Part shown: positions 22,869-32,003 of the stretch, piece by piece
How the letters are laid out: every line of letters starts with the position of its first letter
Numbering within the stretch: position 1 is the stretch's first letter
Source of the DNA: Zygnema cylindricum
Lineage: Eukaryota; Streptophyta; Zygnematophyceae; Zygnematales; Zygnemataceae
Reading direction: 5' to 3'
NCBI GenBank assembly: GCA_037447655.1
Contig: JBBHKE010000026.1
Span: 1-64,000 of the forward strand
Length of the DNA stretch: 64,000 bases
Position numbers and translations under genes: made by a program
Notes under the pieces: model-generated
What the model was told of the DNA's origin: nothing
The model's input: only the letters and a program-made list of their open reading frames with translations
The model's database searches: none

Positions 22869-24150
22869 CTTCCCTCTTAAATCTTCTTTTTTGTTTGTTT
22901 TTGCTTTTCTTATGTTTGTACTCTAGTCTAATTAGAATATATGGTTGGTTGTACTGTTTGTTTGTACTTTTTGTCTTTTAGCTGGATTTCAATCCGACTG
23001 GCTGTCCTGTCCACAGTATTTTTGTCTTTTACCTGGATTGCATTTGATTCCTTGCGGTTTTTCGGTATGGTCGGAGTTGGTTTAGTAGCTTTTGCTAGGG
23101 TTTCTGGTAGTTGTTTGTTTTTCTGTTGTTTTTTCTTTTGTTGGTCTATCTTTTTTTTTCCCCCTTTTGTTTGTAATTAACTTTTGAACTGTTTTCTTTT
23201 TTTTGGTTCTATTTGTGTCTTTGTGCCGTTTTTCTTTTTCGTTAGTCTTTTTCTCTTTTTTGTTTTGTTTCCATGTACTAAAGATGGTTTGCTAATGTGC
23301 GTTTTTAACAAAAGCTTTTCATGCATCTTATGAACTATACAATCTATCTATCTGAAGATAACATTTTCTTATGCGGTTTTGTTTTAAAGCAGAGACGGTT
23401 ATTACTTCAGACCATAGATTGCTTTCTCTTCTTAGGTATTTTATCTCTTATATTAGATTTGCTTCCCCTGGTGTTCAATTTTTTTTGCTTTCTTTCACAA
23501 TCTATAAATGATTTTGTTATACAGTGTCACTCAAGTTCTACCTAGCTTTAACAATTTGTCAGTTAAAATGTGTACATACTATTTATGGTCCTCGATAACT
23601 AAAGTGTAATCATTTCTTTATCGTTAATGACACCTTTATCCTGCACACACTATTAACGGTACTCTGTAGTTATAGCGTAATCATTCTTTGTCGTTAGTAA
23701 CACCTATTCATACATGGCTATCGAAAGAAACTTCCTAACTCTCCCATGCGGATTGGTGACTTAGGTCCGTTTTTCCGTACCTTGTACTGTTTAATCTTTT
23801 TTTTTTCTGTTTTGTTTTATTTGTTTATTATTATTTTTTTCTTTTCTTTTCTTTCTGAAAATCTGGTGAACGTTCTTAGTACGTGGGAACAAAAAGAAAG
23901 AAGAAATGAAAAGTAAAAACAAAGCAGAACACAAGAAAATGAAAACTTAAAATGGATACTCTGCCAATGAAAATCGAAGTTAGTAGCTATTGAAGTTAGC
24001 AACTAAATAATCCTATCATTCACCACTAATCTTATACTATTCTCCTTTGGTTGTTTGGGTGTTGCGTTGGACGAGTTTCTCCGTACATTGCTCAACGTGC
24101 TTTCGAGGGACGAGGACCTGGGAGAGCCCACCTCCTTCGGTCCTTACTTC

Positions 24151-24255
24151 TTTTTATCGTCAATGTTTATTCCTTTTATTGTCAATGTTTATTCTTTTTA
24201 TCGTCAACATCTATTCTTTTTATCGTCAATGTTTATTCTTTTTATCGTCAACGTT
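24151..24255. repeat. ~21 bp TTTTTATCGTCAATGTTTAT array
   Basis: Five units, with variants ATTGTCAATG and ATCGTCAACA. Confidence 0.85.
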
Positions 24256-24380
24256 TCTGTGGCTTTACAACGAGTGCAGGCTTTCGTTCTCCTTCGATCG
24301 GCTATTGCGGTTAAAGATCGTTGACGTGTTCCGGAACTCCCTCAACGTGCTCCCCCGGGCAGGGGAGACTTACGGGGTTG

Positions 24381-24580
24381 CTTTTCGTAGATATTTAATT
24401 GAGTCGGGGTTGGGGTTAATACTTTTCGTAGATATTTAATTGAGTCGGGGTTTGGGTTAATACTTTTCGTAGATATTTAATTGAGTCGGGGTTGGGGTTA
24501 ATACTTTTCGTAGATATTTAGTGAGTCAGGGTTTGGGTTAATACTTTCGTAGATATTTAATTGAGTCGGGGTTTGGGTAA
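24381..24580. repeat. 41 bp minisatellite
   Basis: About five units of CTTTTCGTAGATATTTAATT followed by GAGTCGGGGTTTGGGTTAATA. Copies differ by a few bases. Confidence 0.9.
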
Positions 24581-25041
24581 ATGCTTTTGATTGTGGGTTG
24601 CCGTGCTTTTCGTTTTGAGTTTGGGCGCTTTTATTTTACTTGCCATTTTTATGTGTTCACGTTGCTTTTTTTGTGTTTTATCGCCCTGCTTGTAGTTTTT
24701 CAGTTTTAGCCATACCACCCCTTTTGTACCCCTGGACTCCGATGGTTTACCATCATGCTTTTTAATTTATCCTGTCTTCACTAAAAGAGACACAAAATCA
24801 TGTCTCCCATAGAGTTTACACAGCCCACATTTATTTGAAAAAAATTGACAAATAGTATCTCCTTCCAACCAACCATTCTTCACATAAAGAAAATACTCTG
24901 AAAAACAACTTATACAGTTCATGTAGTTTATAATATCATACACTTGTATAAAACCATGTTCAAAATAAAAAACAATAGGCACATCCAATTTCTTTCTTTG
25001 TGTACATTAAAAGTGGGATGTTTATCATTATTTACAGCTAT

Positions 25042-25182
25042 TTATGTACAAAAAGTAGCCAAAAAACCTGCAACTCAACGCTACAAAAATTGCGCCTCCA
25101 TTCCAGAAAAGTTTATGTACAAAAAGTAGCCAAAAAACCTGCAATTCGATGCTACAATAATTGCGCCTCCATTCCAAAAAAG
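25042..25182. repeat. 71 bp direct duplication
   Basis: Two adjacent copies sharing GTACAAAAAGTAGCCAAAAA and TTGCGCCTCCATTCC. It lies about 95 bases downstream of the peroxiredoxin stop, probably in or near its 3' UTR. Confidence 0.85.
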
Positions 25183-25277
25183 TATGAAAAGTAGTCATGA
25201 TGTCAATATCCTATCCGATTCCTCTAGAGCAATCAAACTCCTCTCCCTCCCCCTCTCCCTCTAGAAATGACACCTCT

Positions 25278-25583
25278 TCATGCTTTCTGCTCAGATTTCA
25301 ACTGGGCGAGAAGATCCTCGGCACCGGAAGAAGTAAAATCTCCTTTGTTTTCAAGATGAAGAAACTTCACCTCAAGGTTATCTGCATATAAAGAGAATCG
25401 ACGACATCTGGGTCCCAATCCTATTTCACTAAGATCCACATCAAATCCGAGAGCTTTGGCGTACTTTCCAGTACCGTCTGCGAACATTTTCATGGTTCCT
25501 TCAATTCCGGGAAAAGTTTGTTCCCAGGCTTTCATCACATAAGGATCGTTTACTGCAAAATAAAGAAAGAATTACATTATTGC

Positions 25584-25617
<34 letters not shown>

Positions 25618-26940
25618 ATTATAATTATTATTGTTATCATCGTTATTGTTGTTCCTATTATTCTTATTGTTTTTTTGGAAGAAAAAGTGGTAAGTTTTGT
25701 TAAAAAAAAAGTATAAATAGAGGGAGGGAAGGGAAGAGTTCTCCGGCTCTCATCACATAATGATCATTGACATAATAAAGGAACAACACAATAATTGGAA
25801 GAAAAAAATCATTACAAAAATGGCAATGTAAACCATCTAAATAATTACAAGGAATGAAAAGGCAAGCGTACCAAAACACGTGATCCAAAGGTATTGGTTT
25901 CTATTGAAAATTGTAAGTTAGAAACGTTTCTATTGGATTAAAAAATCACACATTAGCATGGAAATAAGATAAAATAAAACTTAAAATTTCCCCATTGGCC
26001 ATAGAAAACTATTTTTTCCTAAACACTGGATATTGTACATTTCGCAAATCACACAGCTTAAAAAAAAATAAGGGAGGGAGGGAGGGAGAGAGGGAGAGAT
26101 GGGGAGATCACTGTTCTCTTAGATTCTTTTCCTTCCTTTACAACCTATCGTTAATACTAAAAGTTTAAAATTATCTAAAAGAAACAAAAAACTTACCAGA
26201 AAGACAAGCCATATCATCAACATATCTTTTCAACTCGCTCGATTTTTCGATGTAACCCGGGATGTGTGTTGTACTGCATCCATGTGAGAAAATTGAGTTA
26301 AATAATCTCCATTTTTTTGTTGCTTTTGTTTTTTTTTGTTTTTTCAGACATCAGTATTGATCTTTTTTCATATCAAACCATATCAAACCATCTGCATCAG
26401 AAATTTGCGCACAATCATCTCCATTTTTTTGGTTTTTTTTTGCCATCGATTTTTTTTTTCTTCCGACTATCGAATCATCCATACGAAAAGCCACGTGAAA
26501 CCACCTCCAACGTTCTTTTTGCTATTAAAATTTCGAAGAAGTACAGCGTGTATCGCTATTAGTGTTAATAATTTTTTCGCCGGTTTAAACATCTTTTCTC
26601 CGTACACACTTGTCCTATTTTCAATTTGAGACCGCCAATCGGAAGCTGAGAACCTTACCTTTCAATCGCAACCGTTAGATCAAAAAACCGACATGCATGG
26701 ACAGAGAAAAGATGTTTAAAAAGACTAAAAAAACATTAACACTAATAGCGATTCACGATGTATTCGTATTTTTGAAAAAAGTTACCTGCATACTGGAGTA
26801 AAAGCTCCAGGAATCCCAACCAAAATCACTTTCTTATTTGCGCCCCATTCGTGAATTCGAATCTTGTGTCGATTATTTTCTTTGTCAAAAAACTCGACTT
26901 CTCCATCAGGCAGCTTGTCTCCAACACCAATAGGTGCCAT
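25278..26940 (-). CDS. PRXII: type II peroxiredoxin, cytosolic type, 168 aa
   Basis: Exons (minus): 26940-26786, 26273-26197, 25552-25278 (stop). Phases match. The protein starts MAPIGVGDKLPDGEVEFFD with no transit peptide, like cytosolic plant PrxIIB-type enzymes (about 162 aa). The peroxidatic cysteine is C51 in GAFTPVCSTTHIPGY, with the expected P/T before it. A second cysteine, C75 in VDDMACLSVND, matches the resolving Cys of the family. The rest follows the family: VMKAWEQTFPG, MFADGTGKYAKALGFDVDL, GPRCRRFSLYADNLEV. It reduces hydrogen and alkyl peroxides using glutaredoxin or thioredoxin. Slightly long C-terminus (SEQKA). Intron 1 contains a TACACC-family MITE (26542-26762) and intron 2 an (ATT)n run. 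Confidence 0.95.
25583..25626. repeat. (ATT)n microsatellite
   Basis: About 14 ATT units in peroxiredoxin intron 2, 30 bases upstream (minus sense) of exon 3. Confidence 0.9.
26542..26762. mobile_element. TACACC-family MITE M4 in peroxiredoxin intron 1
   Basis: A 221 bp copy in the opposite internal orientation to M1. Ends TACAGCGTGTATCGCTATTA and CACTAATAGCGATTCACGAT plus GTA. It sits 24 bases from the donor of exon 1. Confidence 0.75.
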
Positions 26941-27079
26941 TTTTTCTTCTTCAAAAAAAAAGTCTTAAAACTTCTTTAAAACCTAAAAAAAAAAATTTTA
27001 GAGCTTTAAAAAATTGTGAATCAAAAACCTAAACAGGTTCCTAAGCAAATAACAAACCTCAGTATTCTTCCAAATCTCA

Positions 27080-27087
27080 AAACCCTA
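27080..27087 (-). promoter_or_regulatory. telo-box in peroxiredoxin leader
   Basis: TAGGGTTT on the minus strand, 140 bases before the peroxiredoxin start. A second copy is at 27232-27239. Both fit a plant promoter or leader; function not shown. Confidence 0.4.
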
Positions 27088-27118
27088 AAAACTCTCTCAA
27101 CTCAGAGAAAGAAAATAC

Positions 27119-27178
27119 TCAGAGGGAGAAAGGGAGGGAGAGGGAGAAGGGGAGGGAGAGGGAGAAGGGGAGGGAGCA
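27119..27178. repeat. GGGAGGGAGAGGGAGAAG array
   Basis: Purine-rich 21 bp repeat, which reads as a CT-rich leader in the sense of the peroxiredoxin gene. Confidence 0.8.
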
Positions 27179-27605
27179 CTAAAAAGCAAAAAGAAGTTGG
27201 ACACAAAGGAGCAGAAAACCAACAGCAAAACCCTAAGACTAAAAAATACTAAAGGTATCAATATAAACTACTGCAGTAAAAATGACATAGTACAGCATAC
27301 TATATATATATACTAAAACAGAGAAAATAATTCGAACAAATAATCCAAATTTAAGAAGGTACTGGAATCCTCACACTTTCCTCCTAGAAGCTTCTGATTT
27401 TTTAACTTTCTTCCTATAGGCTGTGTCACCTCACGGAGTCAGCTTTTGTAGACACGTGTCATCCAGTTGCATGCAGCAATCTTGCATGCTACGTTGGGCG
27501 AGTCTTCCAAATGATGACAAATGGTGTGGAACAAAAAAGCAATAGTAATAGCATTGCCTACGTGGACGCATGATGATTGGAACATCATCCCATCCAACAA
27601 AAAAG

Positions 27606-27832
27606 TACACCGTGAATCGCTATTAGTGCTGATGTTTTTTTCGTCGCTTAAAAGTTAAAACATCTTTTCTCCGTACACAATTGTCGGATTGTGGATCTGA
27701 CGGCTGCGATTGAAAGGTAAGATTCTCAGCATCCCCTTGGCGGTCTCAATTTGAAAATCGGACCAGTGTGTACGGAGAAAAAATGTTTAAGTGGCGAAAT
27801 GATTATCAACACTAATAGCGATACATTGTGTA
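27606..27832. mobile_element. TACACC-family MITE M5
   Basis: A 227 bp copy starting TACACCGTGAATCGCTATTA and ending GCGATACATTGTGTA. The internal arm is TTTTCTCCGTACACAATTGT. Confidence 0.78.
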
Positions 27833-27981
27833 CGGTTCATTCTCAGCAAGGATATGGCGAGTTTTCCAAAGAGTATTAAATGATAAATGGTGTGGAACAA
27901 AAAAATAATAGTAATAGTATTGCCTACGTGGACGCATGATGAATGGAACTTTATCCTACACAACAAAAAAGTACGGTACAG

Positions 27982-28205
27982 TACACCGTGAATCACTATT
28001 AGAGTTAATGCTTTTTTTTGCCACTTAAAACATCTTTTATCCGTACACACTTGTCCAATTTTCAATTTAAGACCGCCAATCGAAAGCTGAAAATCTTACC
28101 TTTCAATCGCCAGATCCACAATCCGACAAAAATGTACGAAGAAAAGATGTTTTAAGTGTGAAAAAATTGAAAAAATAATTAACACTAATTGAGATTCGTG
28201 GTGTA
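27982..28205. mobile_element. TACACC-family MITE M6
   Basis: A 224 bp copy starting TACACCGTGAATCACTATTA and ending GAGATTCGTGGTGTA, followed by a CTGTA run to 28232. Same place in the duplication as M5 but with the interior in the opposite orientation. Confidence 0.75.
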
Positions 28206-28324
28206 CTGTACTGTACTGTACTGTACTGTATTCAATGGTACGAATTTTGACTTTTGACCTTTTGAAGTAAAATATTATCAATAGTTAACAAAGTCTAGTG
28301 TGAACTTCAAAAAATGCACAAAAA

Positions 28325-28363
28325 ATCTTCAGCTTGACGCTCTCCCAACTGAGCTATCCCTGC
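28325..28363 (-). pseudogene. tRNA-Phe 5' fragment
   Basis: Reads GCAGGGATAGCTCAGTTGGG then AGAGCGTCAAGCTGAAGAT, that is positions 1 to about 39 of tRNA-Phe. It carries G3 to A in the acceptor stem and swapped bases in the anticodon stem, and stops in T-rich sequence. Confidence 0.75.
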
Positions 28364-28606
28364 AACACGACAAATGGCGGTTAGCAAATGTTTAATTTAA
28401 AACAATGTATTTTTTTATGTCCATTAAAAATCATCATTAATTCGGTCTAATGAATTATTGTGAACTTCAAAAAGTAATGCCTCCGGTATTTACCGTGGTG
28501 ACGTGTGAGACAAGGGAAAAACGCGGGAGAGAAGGTCGGAAAGAACTAGTATAGAATTCATAAAATAATCACTCTATGATTTACTATATATATAAATATA
28601 AAACCA

Positions 28607-28659
28607 TGCAGTGAGAGTGGATCGAACACCCAACCTTCAGATCTTCAGTCTGACGCTCT
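28607..28659 (-). pseudogene. tRNA-Phe 3' fragment
   Basis: Reads AGAGCGTCAGACTGAAGATC onward to TTCGATCCACTCTCACTGCA. It keeps the GAA anticodon arm, T arm and 3' acceptor strand but lacks the first ~20 bases. Position 70 is T, complementary to the A3 of the 28325-28363 fragment. Confidence 0.75.
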
Positions 28660-29023
28660 GATAAGGGATATCGTCTATACGCGTCGGATGTGTTAAGGAC
28701 AATGTGTTAAGGATTTATTAGTGTCAATGCGAAAAAATCAAAATCTATAATTCTAAAAAGCCTAAAAAACTCTAATTTCGTGCAACCTTCTCTTAATCAC
28801 TAATGCTAACACTTTTTTATGATTTCCGGCCGAAAAAAGTTGCAACCGAATTAGGGTTATTTACTCCAATAAGTAAGAAGCTGATAACAATGTGCAGCGT
28901 TGTATGAGCGTCACAAAAAACGAATCCAATGAGAAAATGTCATTAAAGTGGTAGTTTACTTGTCAAGGAGAATCTATTTAAAATTTATTCAAACCATAGT
29001 TCAAAAGTAGGTGAAAGTAGGCC

Positions 29024-29167
29024 CATACAATATGCCTATTGTATGCAAAACATACAATATGCTTATTGTATGCAAAACATACAATATGCTTATTGTATGC
29101 AAAACATACAATATGCTTATTGTATGCAAAACATACAATATGCTTATTGTATGCAAAACATACAACA
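29024..29167. repeat. 27 bp hairpin array
   Basis: Five copies of a unit containing arms TATTGTATG and CATACAATA around CAAAA, separated by TGCT. Each unit is a perfect 9 bp hairpin, and the junctions also form palindromes. Frames across it (QNIQYAYCM repeats) are artefacts. Confidence 0.92.
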
Positions 29168-29189
29168 TGACCTTAAGACCCATATTGTA

Positions 29190-29443
29190 TTCGGACCTAT
29201 TCGGACCAATAAAAACATTCGGACCAATTAAAACACTCGGACCAATAAAAACATCCAGACCAATAAAAACATTCGGACCAATGAAAACATTCGGACCAAT
29301 GAAAACATTCGGACCAATGAAAACATTCGGACCAATGAAAACATTCGGACCAATGAAAACATTCGGACCAATGAAAACATTCGGACCAATGAAAACATTC
29401 GGACCAATAAAAACATTCGGACCAATTAAAACATTCGGACCAA
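29190..29443. repeat. 18 bp CATTCGGACCAATGAAAA array
   Basis: About 14 units, the central eight nearly identical and the outer ones diverged. No intervening unique spacers. Confidence 0.95.
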
Positions 29444-29603
29444 AATTTTTTATTAACACCCTCAGATTCGGACGATCGGACGGTCGCTGATCAAAGAAGC
29501 GATTTAAGAAGATCACATGAAAAGCCCATAACACAACTTACAATAAAGGCGCCGACCAAAGGCCTACCAAAAAAACAACCTACTCTTATGATACATTCGA
29601 AAA

Positions 29604-29628
29604 TGCGGTGAGAGTGGATCGAACACCC

Positions 29629-29671
<43 letters not shown>

Positions 29672-29676
29672 CCCGC
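29604..29676 (-). tRNA. tRNA-Phe(GAA): tRNA-Phe (GAA)
   Basis: A 73 base cloverleaf starting GCGGGGATAGCTCAGTTGGG and ending TCACCGCA, with anticodon GAA in CTGAAGA. D arm, anticodon arm and T loop TTCGATC are intact. It matches plant cytoplasmic tRNA-Phe except for the second T-stem pair, G50-U64 instead of C50-G64. It is a nuclear gene with no intron and no encoded CCA. It decodes UUC/UUU. Confidence 0.95.
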
Positions 29677-29844
29677 ATGGCTAGATACCTTCCTTATGAA
29701 TATCTAAAAATTAAAAGTTTTTACCTATGATGGTTTCGTGCGATCTCCTTAACAAATATGCTTTTAGTTACCGTGTCAGATGCCATTTTGCAAGTCACCA
29801 AAACTGTTACACGGTAAATAAATCAGCCGGTAAAAGGTGGCGAT

Positions 29845-29992
29845 AAATGTGTTAAGGAAAAAATGCGGTAAGGAAAAAATGCGGTAAGGAAAAAATGCGG
29901 TAAGGAAAAAATGCGGTAAGGAAAAAATGCGGTAAGGAAAAAATGCGGTAAGGAAAAAATGCGGTAAGGAAAAAATGCGGTAAGGAAAAAAG
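29845..29992. repeat. 16 bp GGTAAGGAAAAAATGC array
   Basis: Nine near-perfect units, followed at 30005-30042 by (GA)n. Confidence 0.95.
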
Positions 29993-30007
29993 TAACAGCG
30001 AGGGAAA

Positions 30008-30042
<35 letters not shown>

Positions 30043-30480
30043 TGAGGAAGGATAAAGGGAGAGGGTGAGAGGCTCCGGAGCACCTGATGCGGCGCAAGCG
30101 ATTCCGGTGGCGTTGTGCGGCCCACGAGTTCCTCCGCCACCGCCGCGAGGGGAGACTCGCCCTTCTCATCCGTACAAACGTCCTGGAGACGGCGTACGGC
30201 CGCCTGCCACGTGTCACCTGTAATGTCTCCCCGCCAATGGCGAGCAGCTCGTCGGAAAGGAGCCATAGCTTGTCACTGGAAAATCATAAATTGTTTTAAA
30301 AAAAAATGTACGTTTTAATTGATTTATTTGTTCGTTTATTTGTTTCTTTTGTGGTATTCTTGGTTTTGACGATGAAATGTGAGTTATGTACTTTGTACAA
30401 AATATGAAAACATGTAAAGTATTCAGATTAGGGTTACAGCCATGGTATATGCCTCAAAGTGACATGGGGGATGTGATGCG
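30043..30480. other. GC-richer anonymous patch
   Basis: 30060-30260 is GC-rich with short frames on both strands and no recognised domain. A real exon cannot be excluded, but there is no homology I can see. Confidence 0.3.
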
Positions 30481-30570
30481 TTGGTACATGTACGGTGCGG
30501 TAAGGTAAGGTACGGTAAGGTACGGTAAGGTACGGTAGAGTATGGTACGGTGCGGTATAGTACAGTACGG
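30481..30570. repeat. GGTACGGTAA array abutting a MITE
   Basis: Imperfect 5-10 bp GGTACGGTAAG repeats run directly into the left end of MITE M7. Confidence 0.8.
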
Positions 30571-30792
30571 TACACCGTGCATCGCTATTAGAGGTAATAT
30601 ATTTTTCGCCACTTAAAAACATATTTTCTCCGTACACAATTGTCCGATTTTCAATTTAAGACCGACAATCGGAAGCTGAGAATCTTAACTTTCAATCGCA
30701 ACCGTCAGATATGAAAACCGACATGCGTGTACGGAGTAAAGATGTTTAAAGAGACGAAAAGTACATTAGCACTAATAGCGATTCAGGGTGTC
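30571..30792. mobile_element. TACACC-family MITE M7
   Basis: A 222 bp copy. Left end TACACCGTGCATCGCTATTA; right end ACTAATAGCGATTCAGGGTG. Internal arms CTCCGTACACAATTGTCC and GTGTACGGAG. 30793-31409 downstream shows only CGTACGGAA-type sequence without a gene. Confidence 0.78.
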
Positions 30793-31409
30793 CTGTACTG
30801 TACTTTGCAAGCTTCAACATCCATTGCCAAACAATGAAACAACGCATGGCATGGAATCGTTCAAAAAGTGCGGAAATATCGTGCGTTAATTACACTTGAA
30901 CGATGTCCGGTTAACTGAACAGAAATTTTACGGGAGTCGTACGGAATTGTACCAAAATGTACGGAATATAATGAAAACAGACGGGAACTGTACGAAAAAT
31001 GTACAAACTGCGGTATATGCAAAATTTATTTTTGCTCATATGTACGGAATAGTACGGACGAAAATTCATTAACGATTTTTTCTATTTTTTCAAAAGGTTC
31101 AATGCGTTTGTTACTTATAATTCGTTGCGATTAAATCGCTCGCACTAAACGCCATGAACAACTATGCACTTGAACGAAGTTTTCCATAGTTCAATTATAT
31201 ATTTATATTTCAAGCGGCAACAAGAAGTACGCCGCACGAAATATCTGCATGGAGATTTTGAATTTCAGCAGGGTGTGCTAATTCCGTACGAACTCCGTTG
31301 AAACCGTGACTTCCACATCAACGCACGGAATGTCTGTAACAGTGACTGAGTGGATCGCATTCGAACTCCGATTGATATGCGACCTAATAGTTTGAAGATT
31401 GTGACGATT

Positions 31410-31482
31410 TGCGATGAGATAAGATCGAACTCCCATCCTTGAAACCTTCAGATTAACGCTTTCACAACTGCGCTATCCTCGC
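31410..31482 (-). pseudogene. full-length degenerate tRNA-Phe-like sequence
   Basis: 73 bases starting GCGAGGATAGCGCAGTTGTG and ending CTCATCGCA. The acceptor stem still pairs, with G4-C69 replaced by A4-U69. D and anticodon stems have two mismatches each and the T stem one plus two wobbles. The loop still reads CTGAAGG. Probably a pseudogene. Confidence 0.7.
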
Positions 31483-31930
31483 TTATACAGATGTTGACTT
31501 CTAGTACTGTTTTCTCATGCCTAAAAGCGCCAAAATCTCCGACGTAAATTACACAAATTATAAGTTCAAAATTTGAAATTTCAAGCGCGGCAGAAAAAAC
31601 AAAGCCACAAGAAATTAGGATTTGAGTAACAACAAAAGAAATAGATTTTATTTCCAAGAACGCGATGGTAATACCATCAAAGTACAAATTATGATTGTCA
31701 CTAAAAAGAATTGATGACCAACAAAGGTTAAAAGACCAAAATCCAAAAGGACTATAAACATAACAAAATTGCTTTAAAAGCGTAAAAGAAAAAGAAATAA
31801 AGCAAGTTCAACAAAAACCAAACTATACTACAGAAAAAAAAGCTTCAATAATGATGTGCAAAATTCGTACCATTATTCGTGTTATTTCCTACATTCGTGA
31901 TAATTATGGACTCTTTAAAAGTCCCGAATC

Positions 31931-31955
31931 TGCGGTGAGAGTGGATCGAACACCC

Positions 31956-31998
<43 letters not shown>

Positions 31999-32003
31999 CC
32001 CGC
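31931..32003 (-). tRNA. tRNA-Phe(GAA): tRNA-Phe (GAA), second copy
   Basis: Identical over all 73 bases to the gene at 29604-29676, including the unusual G50-U64 pair. Flanking sequence is unrelated, so the copy is either recent or conserved by selection or conversion. Confidence 0.95.

Larger units (their letters stand above)
21850..25277. other. 3' flank of FLZ and gene-free spacer
   Basis: T-rich DNA with several tandem arrays (listed separately). 23560-23710 has two diverged copies of a TGTAATCATT-TCGTTA(A/G)T unit. No gene supported. Frames near 22544 and 24047 lack motifs and cross repeats. Confidence 0.45.
27500..28205. repeat. ~365 bp tandem duplication carrying a MITE
   Basis: The block AAATGGTGTGGAACAAAAAA through TTGCCTACGTGGACGCATGA to the end of a MITE occurs twice (about 27500-27832 and 27865-28205). 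Copies have diverged by substitutions and small indels. Confidence 0.8.

Noticed and set aside
28325-28659. A functional permuted tRNA gene
   Set aside because: Both pieces contain the anticodon region, so they overlap rather than complement; the 5' piece has a broken anticodon stem and the spacer is about 240 bases. Kept only as a finding to test.
29190-29443. CRISPR-like array
   Set aside because: Plain 18 bp tandem repeat with no unique spacers, in a eukaryotic genome.
29001-29534. 177-codon and 159-codon frames on both strands
   Set aside because: Tandem repeats of 27 and 18 bp (multiples of three) keep all frames open; no protein family.
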